Source: Hortaea werneckii (taxonomy: Eukaryota; Ascomycota; Dothideomycetes; Mycosphaerellales; Teratosphaeriaceae). Taken from it: a stretch of DNA of 62,653 nucleotides. Below are positions 39,031 to 50,300 of this stretch, one piece after another (within the stretch, counting starts at the first letter, position 1; every line of letters begins with the position of its first letter). The stretch covers positions 1 to 62,653 of the forward strand of contig JBAOKB010000005.1 in the NCBI GenBank assembly GCA_037044905.1, read 5' to 3'. The position numbers were made by a program, and so were the translations under genes. The notes under the pieces were generated by a model. The model saw only the letters and a program-made list of their open reading frames with translations, made no database searches and was not told where the DNA came from.

Positions 39031-40664
39031 TTTCTTGTCGCCCGTGGTAGAGTTCAAAGACTAGGAGGTAGACGGCTTTTCGGCGGTCTTGGCCAAAAGA
39101 AGAAAAAAATGGGAAAGGCTGGACCGGGTTACAGAGCGAGAGGAAACGAGTCTTTTGAATGCTACCGACCGATGAGAGACAGTTGACTTACCTTGGGTGG
39201 AATCGTCGCCACCCCTGCTTACCCCTATGGCAGTGCTATCGTTTGCAGCTTTCGGCCAACGCTCTGGTTAGTTTAATGTGCATACCACGACATCGTCCAA
39301 GCGCTAAAGAGCTGTCGTTGTGCGATATAGACACCCTAGCTCTTACTACTTGACGTCCCGAGCGTGAAATCTCGCGACGACCTGACCCACGAGAGACTGC
39401 CTTGCCTGCCCTGCAGCAACCAGGTGGTCAGTAGTTGGCCGACGTTGGTGTGCAGAGACCAATGTGAGGTTGGAGCGCCAGCCGCCGAGAGCGCTCTATA
39501 GCAACGGCTGCTAATGCTAATTCGCTGGAGACTCCCGCCCCACAGCCCTTGGCGCAATCGTACTGGGGTATATCGGCCTCACAGATAGTCGCGCATAGAG
39601 CGCGATCCTTTCACAGGTAGCGTCGAAATAAATCAATGCGTCATTCGTGGGCTGCATGAACGATTGCAACCGACGCCGCGCTCATCTTTTACCCATGGCA
39701 TAGCTGATTTCTTATTAACCACAAGGTATTTAGAAGCGAGCGGACCCTCGTCCGAAACCAACACGACGCCAGGTCAAAAATCTCCGCTTGGAGGCCCTCT
39801 TGTGGCACAAGGGCAACACTTCCCTCAATGCCTGCATCCAATCTGCAGTTGAGAAGGGACTGCGACATCTTGTTACACTTGTTTCGTCAGGCGACTGGTA
39901 CAACATGAGCGGCTCTGAGAATTAGGAACGCCTTGCATTGGGAGCGCAGAAAGTCGTGTGTGGGGCAGATATGGGGTGTTTGGCGATAGTAATTTGATGG
40001 ACCGGGTAAGGGCCGCGAGCGTTGTTGACAGCCCGGGCAGTGACCCAATTTCCACCCGCGCGACATTGCAATAGTCGGAACAGTCTCTGATTACTATACT
40101 TGCAATTATTGATGAGCATGAAAGGCTGTTTCGATTTAAAACACGAGGAAATTTATTGAAGCTTCATGATCGTTCATCTGGGCTGTCGAGACGCACAGGA
40201 GGGGTATCTTGCTACTAAACATGCTGCGTGGCGATCCTGCTCTGGATTGCTGCCGCACTATTATGGTGATATTAAGCGTAATTGCAATTACGCAGTCCAT
40301 CGTTAATCTTTTCCATGCTCACAGAGCAGGACGAATCAGCCATTTGCCCGAACGGTTTTTGTGAGCCGATCAAACTAATGGGACTGACTGGTCAGCCGGA
40401 ATTCGGCTCTACATCTTGGACGATTGACACCGGGTTTCGAGTTGGAGAAGTTCGGCAACCTGCTTCTCCGCAGATGTCACCGCTTCGCTGAACGGTCTGT
40501 GCGGTGGCTTTGGGATGTCGTTGCTAACGACAACTGCCCACTATAGCCATCATTTGCGCCTCGCCAATCTCACGAAACCGTGCCGCGTGGATGATTCAAA
40601 TGACGGTCCATGCACCATCTCCATCCCTGGCGGTCGTTCTGACCCCTCATTGGACTTCCCTCGA
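39031..40664. other. 1.6 kb intergenic region
   Basis: Contains the promoter of the laccase-like gene (right of 39030) and the 3' flank of the rhodopsin-domain gene. Small frames of 60-73 codons are not supported. A perfect 18-bp palindrome lies at 40276-40293. Confidence 0.45.
40276..40293. repeat. Perfect 18-bp palindrome
   Basis: GCGTAATTGCAATTACGC reads identically on both strands with no spacer. It lies about 1.25 kb upstream of the laccase-like start and about 390 bp beyond the stop of the rhodopsin-domain gene. A dimeric factor site or a cruciform is possible; no known motif was matched. Confidence 0.7.
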
Positions 40665-41949
40665 CTAAAGAAACGACCCTGCCGATTTCTTGCTGTTGAG
40701 AGACGGGAAAGTAGATGAAGCAGGAGTCGTCGATGTCACACCTTCGGAGTCAATGTCACGCCGCACAACCTGGGAATGAGTCTTGTCGCCTACGACGGCT
40801 TTTGGCGCATTGGCTGGGGTGGCAGTCCGCGGTGTCCCAAAGAACAGGGATGGGTGTGTAATCGGCGACACTTGCTCACTCTCCCCAATATTCGGATTGC
40901 TCTCGCTGAGAATATCGCCCAGTGACATACTTGGTTGCCTGTCACCCATTTCCAGGTCCTCGCTGTCTGCGAAACGCTCTGTATTCCATGGGCGACTCTC
41001 TTCCTTTCTCCTCACTGTCGCTCTGGCATTGCGGTCCTTGGACTCGAGTGGGTGACTAGTTTGGCGCGAAATTCCTTCCGTCGTCTTCTGACCAGTGATC
41101 CTGCGCCAGAACGCCCAGACAAACGGCAGATTGGCTACAAGGAGGGCCGTTGACGATTCTCGTACGTACCAATACGTCCATGCCGATCCGAACGGCTGAT
41201 TGAACGAATAGACCTTGTTCAGCACAGCGGCCAAGATAACGAAGATTCCCAGAGAGAAAATGCCAACTGTCGGGATCTTCTTCTTCAAAGGCAACCTCAA
41301 CCGCAGGAACATCGGCAAGCCAATCGCCAGCATCAGGCAGTCTGAAGAGATGTTGAAGACCGCGTTAGTAATGAGGTGATTGGTCGCTGCGTTGCACTGG
41401 TGACTAGAGGTCGGGATTGCCCAGTATTCGCTGAATGGCCTGCACCACACAGCAAAGTAGAAGATCTCCATAAAGACGAAGCTGAATGCGACGTAGCCGA
41501 TGAGGGCCCAGACGAAGATATGCTCCCTACGCATGGTCGTTAGGTGCAGATACATGATGAGCAGAGTCGCCTTCGCACCCCATATGGTCACGCATTGGCA
41601 CTGCTCCACCACGAGGACGAGTTTCGAGCCCATCTGTCGATCGTCAATCTGGTCCTTCGTGAATTTATGGTAGTCGACGCCAGGCGGGATCAGGTTTGTG
41701 TTCGCACTACGAACGATGTTGATAGTCGCGATTAGGGTCGTATAGAAGCATAAGACTGCTACCATGAGATAGTCGTCAATGCCGAAGCGTTTCCAGGTGC
41801 GGAGTGTCATGTGGCGTGAGATACTGCGGCTGGAGTCAGACATGGTGTTTGGGCCGTCTTCCATACGGCCAGGGGACTTACAATCGGCTGACAGCCACCG
41901 CCAGAACAACGCCATACCAGATCCAACTCTCGATGACAAGCGCAACCAT
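40665..41949 (-). CDS. Fungal rhodopsin-domain integral membrane protein (Pth11-related type)
   Basis: Exons 41882-41949 and 40665-41829 (minus strand), 51-nt intron with CTGAC, 410 residues. Exon 1 encodes the first membrane segment, MVALVIESWIWYGVVLAVAV, and joins exon 2 at SRFRSISRHMTLRTWKRFGI followed by DDYLM. This TM1-loop-DDYLM order is typical of the fungal rhodopsin domain, so the long unspliced frame running upstream to 42101 is rejected. Later segments include VAVLCFYTTLIATINIV, CVTIWGAKATLLIMYL, FSFVFMEIFYFAVWC with the CRPFSEYW motif, NISSDCLMLAIGLPMFL and VGIFSLGIFVILAAVLNKVY: seven in all. The C-terminal ~120 residues are cytosolic, Ser/Thr-rich and disordered. Such proteins are abundant in Pezizomycotina; ligand unknown. 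Confidence 0.85.
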
Positions 41950-43185
41950 GCTTGCGCCTGCTCAAGAGAGGTACTCTCAGGATGTAGTCTCAAGGATATT
42001 CTTGCGGTGTAGTCTTGTCTTGTATTGATCGCGCGCAACGGTCTTCTGGCATCGTGGGTAGGGTCTGCTGCGGTCTGCCTCGAGTCTTGGGATGATCGCA
42101 CTTCCTCTGCTATTGCGCCTGCCGTCGCTGCGTGCTACGCCGCGCTCATCAGCGGCTTGGCAGAGAGTGAATGCGACGGTCTCTATCACGAGCGAACTGG
42201 GAATGAAAGAGAAAAGCGGGAGAGCGTGAAGAGAGAGAGAGCACAAGTCCTACCGCGGAAGTCTGGGCTGTGATTAGGTATAGGCTTGGAGGCTTGGAAG
42301 TCGGCCTCTACGGTACCCAATCTTAGCTCGACCAAATGCGGATTGAGGCTGACAAGCGCTTCTGCCGGAGGATCTGCGGCGCCCTCGGCACAGACGGGAG
42401 CTCCACAAGGAGCGGGATGGGGGAATGGAGGGACTATGTATCTGCTGTGTCCTAGAAACATCAAATGTACTATGACTACCGCAGCAATTAGAGGATTCGT
42501 TCTGTTGATACAATCTGTCGTCGGCGTCATGACTTCGCAGCTAAGCGCACATGATTCGACACAATCCCACGGAGGACAAACATCGAGTATCGTCAGCCAA
42601 GACGTCTGACCTCCAGTTGCTCCTTTGCCTTGTTGACCAGCCAAAGAAGGTTCCTGCCAGCCGCGGGTCCGCAAATGGTGTCCGAACTGGCGACTGTGCC
42701 AGATGAGGGCTCAAAGCTTAAAAGACCACAACTCCGCCCACCCGGATGCTTCCAGTTGCACCCGCCGCACCGAACTTATCAACTGCCCATATCAACTGTT
42801 ACCACGACGATGTGAACGAACATAGACAAATGCCGCAGCTATCCGCGCAAGAAATCTTCCAGCAGCGGATGAACTAGCATGAACCAGCATGAACCATAAA
42901 ATGGCTCTGCTATCCTAGACGTGGCTGGGGTATATGTGAAGCGGTCTTGATTGGCGAACTCCTCGTTTTCTCCGAGCAGAGATAGTGGCGGTCTTGCTAA
43001 TTGGAACTCCGCCGTGAGAGCCGCTTTATCTCCTATGCGGATTCGTCACTTGCCTCTCAACAAACATTGAATCTGACCGTGCGCACGAAATGCAGCTCCT
43101 CGTTGCCACCACGCCAAGTCAATGCATCGCATTGCAGGCTTCGAAATCGAATCAATGGCGTAGCTTCAATCTAGCATCAACGCCT
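41950..43185. other. 1.2 kb intergenic region
   Basis: Between the start of the rhodopsin-domain gene and the stop of the alpha/beta hydrolase gene (both minus). Opposite-strand frames at 42186-42674 overlap and lack features. A purine-rich GAGAGA patch lies around 42205-42245. No RNA gene seen. Confidence 0.4.
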
Positions 43186-44412
43186 CTATTTCTCATACCT
43201 GCCAACGAACTCGAGCAGCGCTTCGTCGACTTCCTTCGGGTGACTGAAGCTCAGGAAGTGCTGACCGTTCTCGATCACCTTGAGCTTTGCGTCCGGACTA
43301 TTGACGAAGAGCGCGATCTCCTCTCTCGCGTTCTCCACGCTGTCAAGTCGTTAGCCAGGACGACTAGAATCCACGCCATAGACGCTGCCGAGTGGGAATT
43401 GGGAAGTAAAATCCTTACCTGTACACAACATCGCTCGTCCCGTGCAACCACATGACCGGACACCTGACGTCAAACAAGCGACTGTGCAGTCCATCCCTCT
43501 CCTTGAGGTTAATAGCAGCCATCCTCAATCGCCGCCTACCCTCATCACCCCTGTAGTTGGCTTTAATTTCATTGATCCAGTACCTCCGGGCTTCATCCGC
43601 ACAGTCCTTGCCGAAGCCAGTGTCGATTAAGAAGTTGCAGTAATCGTCGCCAGGCTCAAAGTCTGGCGTCGCCGAGTTGGTCGTGCAAGCATTAATCGTA
43701 GGCGTCAGTCCTGTTGGCGCATCCCAGCATCCGAGCTTACGAGTGCGTTCGCTTTCGTAATCCATTGACGTGCCTAGCGGAATAATACCTGATATCTGTC
43801 ATGGCGAATCGTATTGTTAGAATCTGACTCGTGTAGGCTAATGGTGCTGGGAACCAGAAGTAAGGAGGACGACTTGCTCTGTCTGGGGCAATAAGTGCCA
43901 TCCTGACTGTAATCCATCCGCCCTGGCTCGTGCCTAGAACAAATACTTTCTTCCCATCACCGCACATGCCCAGCTTCTCGAGGACTTGGATATTCATGAT
44001 TGCGGTATCCCAATATGTAACTGCGCTCCAAATCCACATCAGCCATCATTGTTTTCACTTGTGAACTACATCAGATGCTCAACTCACAGTGTTCGGCCTT
44101 GGTCCTTGTCTGTCCATGGCCTAGAAGCTCGATCGCGATCAGGTTCATTTTCTCAGTCAGCTTTTCGTTGGCAAATTGGCTCTTGTACAGCTCCGACGAT
44201 GTGTTGAAACTGTTCACTAGCACCATAGTCGGCTTGGAAGCATCGTATGGCATCGGCATTTGGTATGCGGCATCAATGCCACCCAAATGAGGGACGTGAA
44301 CAGTCTTCGTGTTCGGCATATTGGCCACTGGATGTTCAAATTGGCGATGAAGTTGGATGATACGTTCTTCGGCCACTGAAGCTGCGGGCTTGGTATTCAA
44401 GAAGCTGGACAT
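43186..44412 (-). CDS. Alpha/beta-fold hydrolase with a GC-AG intron
   Basis: Four exons on the minus strand: 44088-44412, 43878-44020, 43419-43795 and 43186-43339; total 999 nt, 332 residues. Junctions give AEHFTYWDTAIMN, APDRISGIIPLGTSMDY and SDVVYSVENAREEIALF. The nucleophile Ser is in GTSQGG, the acid in LHGTSDVVY and the His in ENGQHFLSFSHP, a complete triad. An oxyanion-region sequence LVNSFNTSSELYK precedes it. The second intron (43796-43877) starts with GCAAGT rather than GT and has TTCTAAC upstream of its acceptor; only this choice keeps frame and family sequence. No signal peptide, so probably cytosolic. The fold covers esterases and enol-lactonases; substrate unknown. Confidence 0.85.
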
Positions 44413-44777
44413 GACATGTACTTATAAAAGCGGTGGCTGTTTTCGCTGTGCTTCTTGAGCTCCATCGCGGACCCGCGAATTCCTGCTTATGCATCCTAAG
44501 CACCCCGCTTTTGGAGCAATGAGGTAATGAAAACAGGCATTATGTACGCGGCTCGACGGACGAATTGCGGCGACAGAAACAGGAAGGAACGTAAAGATAG
44601 GTACGAGAAGCATTGTGGTGAGACGTTTCCGAGTCATGCAGCTCTGACGTGCAACGACCAACGCGGGGTGAGGGGCGATCAATCTAAACCACCAACAAAC
44701 ACACGAGAAACACAACACACTGAACTCTAGCGTCGCGTATTACGCGCCAAGCATCATGCTCTAGAGACGTATGAAGG
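44413..44777. promoter_or_regulatory. Divergent promoter region (hydrolase / RCC1-like gene)
   Basis: 365 bp between divergent start codons. Contains a five-codon upstream ORF near the RCC1-like start (listed separately). No other site recognised. Confidence 0.4.
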
Positions 44778-44785
44778 ATGTCTGA
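44771..44785 (+). promoter_or_regulatory. Upstream ORF overlapping the RCC1-like start
   Basis: ATG AAG GAT GTC TGA at 44771-44785 begins seven bases before the main ATG (44778) and terminates inside it in another frame. If the transcript leader includes it, scanning ribosomes would meet it first, so it could damp translation of the RCC1-like protein. Confidence 0.4.
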
Positions 44786-45965
44786 CCAAAAGGACCCCGG
44801 CCCATCGCAGGCGGGCAACAAGCAGCAGCTTCTCGCAGCAGGTTTCAACGCTCATGGCCAATTAGACCCTTCTCACAGCGAAGACTTGCAAAGCTTTCAA
44901 CCTATCCAGATCCTACCCGGGGAGCACGATATCGACGTCTTCTTCGCAGGGTGGAGCCAGACAGTGCTTTCGTCAAAGCCCTCCACCGACCCTAATGGAC
45001 ACAGGACAAATCTACGTTTCCTAGGATTCTCGGGACAAGACCACGGCGCTGAAACAAACGGACAGAGAAGTCACAGGACACTAGGACTAGAATGTGGCAT
45101 CGGTGACCTAGACGGTTTGAAAGCTTACGTAGAAGAAGACGGATCGTTGTACTGGCTATCTGGGACGACGTGGACGACATCAGGTGATGACCACCATCCT
45201 AAGATCGGTCAAATCGCCCTTGCAGGAAATGATAGGGTGGCTTTGACGTTCAAGACTGCGCCTGCAAGCACCATGTGTCATGTGGTCGAGTTTGAAACGC
45301 TGGAGAAAGCTACTGGGTGGTATAGTGACCCGGCTGACAGGACTAAACATCCGGACAAGCATCACATGCTTCATGGCCGTCCCCGGCAACTTCTCGCAGC
45401 CGCAACAACCTTCCTTCTCTTGATGGAAGACGGATCGGTCTATTCTTGGGGCGACCCACGACACCAATCGCTCGGTCGCCCCATCAGTGGTGAGGGGGCC
45501 ACGGGGGCTGACAGTCCTGGAATTATCGAGGCCGTCGGGGGACTGAAGATCGACAAGATTGCTTGCGGAGGTTGGCTGAATGCTGCTCTAGCGACAGAGG
45601 ACGGGGCGCTGTATCTCTGGGGCGCAGCCGTAAGCCCTGTGTGCGAAGACGCCATCAAGTGCCTTTCTGATGCTGGCCCGGGCGAAGTCGTGCTTGTTGA
45701 TTTAGTGTCAGAAGAATGTGAGCCGGCAGGTGATATCGATGCATCAGATATCGTGGATATGGCGGTTGGCAGCGCGCATGTGGCAGCTGTGACCGAAGCC
45801 GGCCATCTTTATGTTGTCGGAGCCAACCACACTGGCCAACTCGGCTTGAAAACAGATGAAGCTTTCTCAGAAGACTGGCAGATGGTGACGAGTCTCCAGA
45901 ACGTCAGCCGCACAATCTGTGGACCACGGAGTACGTTTGCGTTTGGTACTTTGCTGGAAGCATGA
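44778..45965 (+). CDS. RCC1-like beta-propeller repeat protein
   Basis: Intronless, 395 residues. RCC1-type repeat signatures recur: AAGFNAHGQLDP at the N-terminus, LLMEDGSVYSWGDPRHQSLG near 215, IACGGWLNAALATEDGALYL followed by WGAA near 260, and VGSAHVAAVTEAGHLYVVGA then NHTGQLGL near 335. The middle repeats (residues 60-200) are degenerate. Small fungal proteins of this type (Ats1-like) are partly characterised; a guanine-exchange role cannot be claimed from these motifs alone. No TM or signal peptide. Its 3' end lies 27 bp from the convergent dsc3 stop codon. Confidence 0.8.
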   Translation: MSDQKDPGPSQAGNKQQLLAAGFNAHGQLDPSHSEDLQSFQPIQILPGEHDIDVFFAGWSQTVLSSKPSTDPNGHRTNLRFLGFSGQDHGAETNGQRSHRTLGLECGIGDLDGLKAYVEEDGSLYWLSGTTWTTSGDDHHPKIGQIALAGNDRVALTFKTAPASTMCHVVEFETLEKATGWYSDPADRTKHPDKHHMLHGRPRQLLAAATTFLLLMEDGSVYSWGDPRHQSLGRPISGEGATGADSPGIIEAVGGLKIDKIACGGWLNAALATEDGALYLWGAAVSPVCEDAIKCLSDAGPGEVVLVDLVSEECEPAGDIDASDIVDMAVGSAHVAAVTEAGHLYVVGANHTGQLGLKTDEAFSEDWQMVTSLQNVSRTICGPRSTFAFGTLLEA

Positions 45966-45992
45966 GTACGCACTCAAGCAGCTGGTTGAGAA

Positions 45993-46862
45993 TCAATTCA
46001 TGACACGCAAGAACCCAAAAGTAATATTCACAAGAAACCCGGACAGAACGGCAATCTGCTTTCGCCTTGACCAGACGCCCTCTTCACGCATGAGCCAGAA
46101 CATGGCGCCCATGGGCCAGAAGAAGCCCATTAGATTGCCATATAGCATATCCTCAAGGCCACCAGCGTCTTCACTGTTGAAGCCGCCTGCGCCTTCTTCG
46201 CCACCGCCTGCTGCTGCATTCGAACCGGAATCGAGCCACCTTTCCTCAAGAGCCAGGAGATCAGGGCCAGACGGCATGGTATCTGGGGTGTGAGTGTGTG
46301 CTTGGATGGCAAGAAACTGTGTTCGAAGCTGAGCAACCTCAGCCTGGGTGAAGCCTGCATTGATGAGGCGGTCGAAGCCTCTAGGTGCTGGAGTGGTGGT
46401 AGACTGTTCGGCGCCATTGCCTGTGGCGTTCTGTAAATTCGGGAGAGCGGTCTTAGTTACGAGTGCATCATCTGCCTCCTGCGCCTGTTTATTTTCTTGG
46501 GCTAGTTCCAGGTCCGATAGCTTGTCGCCAATTGAGCAGTGGATGTAGACCCTGGCAGCTGCGGGCTTCGTCTCACGTAAAGGTTGCTTTCCCTTTGCCT
46601 TGTCGCTCTTTAGCTCCGTATCCTGAGGTGGCGGTAAAGTGACGCTGATATTCTTTGAGAGCGCAGCAGCATCCTGCAAGACTTTGCCCGAGTGGATGAG
46701 ACGGAGACGACTCTGGGAGGCAGGCACGTCAAGCTGTGCGCGGATCTGCTGTTTGAGTGACAGAGTGCTTGTCTTGGATGGCGCCGAGATTGTCAAGATG
46801 ATGTCCGGAGTGGAAGAGGAGAAGCGTATTACTAAATCTAATGGGGTCTCTGATGCAGCCAT
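45993..46862 (-). CDS. dsc3: DSC E3 ubiquitin ligase complex subunit 3
   Basis: Intronless, 289 residues, ATG at 46862. The N-terminal 80 residues form a ubiquitin-like domain (LDLVIRFSSSTPDIILTISA, SLKQQIRAQLD, SRLRLIHSGKVLQD). A second block VYIHCSIGDKLSDLELAQEN is typical of the family. A conserved GFDRLINAGFTQAEVAQLRT, resembling a UBA-like or Dsc3_C element, precedes LEERWLDSG. Two hydrophobic segments close the protein (NLMGFFWPMGAMFWLM and IAVLSGFLVNITFGF). The Golgi/endosomal Dsc complex ubiquitinates membrane proteins and activates SREBP in fungi. Shares a 471-bp divergent promoter with the leucyl-tRNA synthetase. Confidence 0.92.
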   Translation of the reverse strand: MAASETPLDLVIRFSSSTPDIILTISAPSKTSTLSLKQQIRAQLDVPASQSRLRLIHSGKVLQDAAALSKNISVTLPPPQDTELKSDKAKGKQPLRETKPAAARVYIHCSIGDKLSDLELAQENKQAQEADDALVTKTALPNLQNATGNGAEQSTTTPAPRGFDRLINAGFTQAEVAQLRTQFLAIQAHTHTPDTMPSGPDLLALEERWLDSGSNAAAGGGEEGAGGFNSEDAGGLEDMLYGNLMGFFWPMGAMFWLMREEGVWSRRKQIAVLSGFLVNITFGFLRVMN

Positions 46863-47333
46863 TGCTCCTAGTCACATGGTATAATTACCGATGGTTGTTC
46901 AATAGCGATCAGGCCCACGAAGTGCTCAGGGTGTATGGAAGGACGGAGGACGAAGCTGCGCCAAGGGATTGAATCAAATTGATTGAGACTTCCCCAATTG
47001 CACCGCGAAACTGGGCCGACTTCAATGAATACGTGGTTCCAGCCCACCAGCTCAGCCATCCACTGGTGACCAACACCCCTAGATGTTGATTAAGATAGCG
47101 TTGGCGCGATCGGAAGCCGACAAAAAGTTTGCCGAGTGTGAGGTGCAGGAACCGCAGCAAAAGTCATGTCAGCGCCCCTCCATTGCCTGCCCCTCGTGCG
47201 AAGTGCGAATCTTCACATGTCTCCCACGATCCCGTGACTCACAACCACCACGCTGCCCTTTCGCCAATTCCTCCGGCTTCCAGCCGGCTTGCGCTCCTTC
47301 CCGTCTCGTCAATCGCAACGAAGCTATCCAACC
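46863..47333. promoter_or_regulatory. Divergent promoter region (dsc3 / leucyl-tRNA synthetase)
   Basis: 471 bp between divergent start codons. The right part is C/T-rich, as common in leaders of highly expressed fungal genes. No discrete element recognised. Confidence 0.4.
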
Positions 47334-50300
47334 ATGGCTGCCGTCAACGCAACCCAGGCGGCTCTGCAGCCCGCCGCTCAGCCCAAGGGCACGCTAAAGA
47401 TCGAGAACACGGACAAGAGAGATACCCTGATCGCGTCCGAGAAGAAGTATCAGAAGGCCTGGGCCGACTCCAAGGTGTTCGAGCAAGATGCCCCCTCCCT
47501 TCAGGATGTCCCGCTCCACGCTCTTGCCCCGAAGGAGCTCAGGGAGAAGCACCCCAAGTACCTGGCCACTATGGCATACCCCTACATGAACGGTACCCTT
47601 CACGCCGGTCACTCCTTTACCGCCTCCAAGCTGGAATTTGCTGTCGGCTGGGCTCGCATGAAAGGCCTCCGCGCCTTGTACCCGCAGGGCTACCACTGCA
47701 CCGGCATGCCCATCAAGGCATGTGCCGATAAGCTGGTTCGGGAGATCGAGATGTTTGGACAGAACTTTGAGAAGTGTGAGCTGAACGAGGTTGCTGCCGA
47801 CGAGGACACAGAGAAGCCGAAAGGCGAGGTCAACGGTGAACTCACTGCGCCGGCTCCGGTTCAGGAGACGACGCAGACGGACGTAACGAAGTTCAGCGCC
47901 AAGAAGAGCAAGGCGGCTGCGAAAACCAACGTCGCCTTGAAGTACCAGTTCCAGATCATGCTGGCTCTTGGCATTCCCATTGAGGAGATTCATAAATTTG
48001 CCGACCCGCAGCATTGGCTGGAGTTCTTCCCCCCGCTTTGCCAACGGGACTTGACCAACTTGGGCTGCAGAGTGGACTGGAGAAGAAGCATGGTGACAAC
48101 AGATGCGAACCCTTACTATGATGCGTTTGTGCGGTGGCAGATGAACAGGCTGAAGGAGATGGGCAAGATCAAATTCGGCAAGAGATATACGGTTTACTCG
48201 CCGAAGGACGGACAGGCTTGTATGGACCACGACAGAAGTACGGGTGAAGGTGTGAACGTGCAGGAATACACTGCATTGAAGTTGAGAGTCAAGGAGTGGG
48301 CCGCCCCTGCACAAGAAAAGGTTTCGAGCAAGATACCAGAAGGTGGCAATGTATACTTTGTCCCGGCCACTCTGAGACCAGAAACGATGTACGGGCAGAA
48401 CTGCTGTTTCGTAGGCCCATCTATCGATTATGGTGTCTACGAGATTGTGAAGGGCAAGGAGTACTATTTTGTATCTGACCGCGCAGCGCGCAACATGGCT
48501 TTCCAGGGCGTGACGCCAGAGTGGGGCGTGTATCCTAAGGTGGCAGATCTGAAGGGCAGCGATGTGGTCGGCACGCTTGTCGCCGCACCTCTCTCCGTTC
48601 ACAAACAGGGTGTACGCATCTTGCCCATGGAATCCGTAAAGGCTTCCAAGGGTACTGGTGTGGTGACATCCGTGCCTTCCGACTCACCAGATGACTACGC
48701 AACCATGATGGATTTGGTGAAGAAGGCCGACTACTACGGCATCAAGAAGGAGTGGGCAGACCTGGAAATCCTGCCTATCATCGACACGCCATCATACGGT
48801 AACTTGACCGCTAAGCATTTGGTGGAGAAGATGAAGATCAACTCGCCCAAGGACGCGAAGCAGCTAGCTGAAGCCAAGGACCTCGCATACAAGGAAGGCT
48901 TCTACAAGGGCAAGATGATCTATGGCGACTTTGCCGGCAAGACTGTTGAGGAGGCGAAGCCGCTTGTAAAACAGCAACTGCTTGATTCTGGTGAGGCTTT
49001 CAATTACGCTGAGCCAGATGGCTTGGTCGTCAGTCGTTCTGGAGATGAATGTGTTGCGGGCCATCTGGACCAGTGGTTTATGAACTACGGTACGCCTTCC
49101 CGATCCGGTGATGGGACATGGCAGCCGGCAGTCCTGGAACATGTCACAAATGAGAAGGGCGAGGGCTTGCACACTTTCTCTACCGAAGTGAAGAACGCCT
49201 TCACACAGGTGCTTGATTGGCTAGCGCAGTGGGCTTGCGCGCGGTCGTACGGTCTTGGTACCAAGCTGCCCTGGGACCAAAGTCAGCTTGTCGAGTCGCT
49301 TTCTGATTCGACAATCTACATGGCCTACTATACCATCGCACACATGCTGCACAAGGACATCTTTGGCAAAGAGCCCGGCTCTGCAGGCCTCTCACCAGAC
49401 GAGATGACGGATGAGGTTTGGGACTACCTCTTCTGCCGTTCTGAAACCATTCCGGAGCACCTCAAGAGCAAGGAAGAAAGCCTGAAGAAGATGAGACGGG
49501 AATTCGAATACTGGTACCCTCTCGACGTCAGAATTTCCGGCAAGGACTTGATTCAGAACCACTTGACTTTCTTCCTCTACGTTCACGTCGCCATTTTCCC
49601 GAAGGAGTACTGGCCGAGAGCGATCAGAGTGAACGGGCATCTTCTGCTGAATGGTGAGAAGATGTCGAAATCTACCGGCAACTTCTTGACCTTGGCCGAT
49701 GCAACGAACAAGTTCGGTGCCGATGCTACCAGAATTGCTCTTGCCGACGCTGGTGATGGTATCGAAGATGCCAACTTTGAAGAGACGGTCGCCAACTCAA
49801 ATATCCTGCGCATGTACGAGCTGCGTGCGTGGTGCGAAAGTGTCATTAATGATGCGCGCCCACTCAAGGATGGTGAAACGTATGACCAGGTCAGACAGAA
49901 CGAGCGTCACAAGAACAATGACTCAATTCAGCGCACCGGTGCTAAGGGCTTCTGGGACGAGGTGTTTGAGAACGAGCTCAATGGCTTGGTCAAGATTGCC
50001 GGCGAAGAATACGACGCATCGAACTACAAGGCCGCTGTCAAGTCCGGGCTATACGACTTCACCTCCGCCAGAGACTTCTACCGAGAAATCACCAAGGCCG
50101 CGGGCATTGGTATGCATGCGGACTCTCTGCGCCGATACATTGAGCTCCAGGCTCTGATGGTAACTGTCGTGGCTCCTCATTGGGCTGAACACATCTGGCT
50201 CGAGGTGCTGAAGAAGAGCGACACTGTGCAGAACGCGCTCTTCCCCGAGGCACCAGCGCAGAAGCCAGAGCTGACGGCAGCACGCGAGTACGTGCGCAGC

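Noticed and set aside
41950..42101. N-terminal extension of the rhodopsin-domain protein in the unspliced frame
   Set aside because: The spliced first exon supplies a proper first TM segment and the family junction; the unspliced sequence is Arg/Ser-rich and lacks one.
42186..42674. 162-codon minus-strand frame
   Set aside because: Cys/Pro-rich, no signal peptide or domain, no splice continuity; likely chance.
43867..43877. GT donor (GTCGTC) for the second hydrolase intron
   Set aside because: With the acceptor at 43789 it keeps the frame but gives RASIIP in place of the family-like RISGIIP, and has a poor donor consensus.
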